Below are positions 5,373 through 5,423 of a stretch of 5,423 nucleotides of DNA, piece after piece. The notes below the pieces were generated by a model. The model was given only the letters and a program-made list of their open reading frames with translations, had not been told where the DNA came from and did no database searches. How positions within the stretch are numbered: position 1 is the stretch's first letter; each line of letters begins with the position of its first letter. A program made the position numbers and the translations under genes. Source of the stretch: CALJTV01 sp034435835 (lineage in GTDB: Bacteria; Chloroflexota; Dehalococcoidia; GIF9; UBA5629); NCBI GenBank assembly GCA_034435835.1, contig DAOTWF010000024.1, forward strand, positions 1 to 5,423, written 5' to 3'.

Positions 5373-5423
5373 ACAACTCTCCTCTCCCTTGATGGCACCC
5401 TCTTTCTCTCCTCTCCCTTGATG

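Larger units (their letters stand above)
5046..5423. repeat. Cluster of short palindromic and direct repeats (REP/MITE-like), open at right edge
   Basis: There is no convincing gene here apart from the first codons of the tentative peptide ORF. The core CTCTCCCTTGATG occurs exactly six times (starts at 5120, 5182, 5213, 5249, 5382 and 5411), the last ending on the final base of the window. Degenerate copies precede them (TCTCCCTTTAT at 5053 and 5067, CCCCCTTGATG at 5095, CTCTCCCTTT at 5151). Spacing is irregular and the units are self-complementary, unlike a CRISPR array. From recall, this repeat type is dispersed in intergenic regions of Dehalococcoidia-like genomes. Read from the minus strand it gives repeated AAGGGAGAGG purine runs. 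No clear -35/-10 pair for the minus-strand block is visible; TATAAA at 5078-5073 (minus) has no good partner. Confidence 0.85.

Noticed and set aside
5046..5423. CRISPR array
   Set aside because: Units are self-complementary, irregularly spaced (31-133 bases between cores), have no uniform unique spacers, and no cas gene is present.

Overview
The window looks like a chromosomal stretch of a Chloroflexi bacterium, most likely of the Dehalococcoidia. I infer this from recall of protein families, not from a search. The grounds are the style of the NarL-type regulator, a tail hub carrying a sialidase-like insert, the receptor-binding protein N-terminus, and palindromic CTCTCCCTTGATGGGAGAG repeats that I associate with such genomes.

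Layout. Positions 1-659 (+) hold a NarL/FixJ-type response regulator that lacks only its first few codons. It converges, 21 nt apart and with no visible terminator, on a tightly packed minus-strand block (about 4977 down to 681) of phage tail-tip type. In transcription order this block has: a 248-aa protein with two N-terminal membrane helices (holin-like); a tiny 25-codon membrane peptide ORF; a large tail hub/tip protein with a sialidase-like domain; a tail-fibre or receptor-binding protein with a jelly-roll-like C-terminus; a 107-aa protein with a C-terminal coiled coil; and a 161-aa protein that reads like the missing C-terminal part of the hub. Gaps are 1-37 nt and nearly every start has a purine-rich ribosome binding site, so the block is probably one transcript. 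A further 17-23 codon peptide ORF may precede it, with its stop inside the ribosome binding site of the membrane-protein gene.

The right end (about 5046-5423) has no convincing protein gene beyond the start of that peptide. It is packed with short palindromic and direct repeats and runs off the window.

How the genes fit together. The minus-strand genes look like the distal end of a siphophage-like tail module (tip/hub plus adsorption protein) with a possible membrane or lysis component. No capsid, portal, terminase, integrase or tape-measure gene is in view, and the repeat array begins just upstream of the first gene. This may be the end of a longer prophage, a remnant, or a retained tail-like module; the window cannot decide. 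The two most notable points are the apparent split of the hub into two ORFs with a receptor-binding cassette between them, and the overlapping tiny membrane ORF whose stop lies one base before the hub start.
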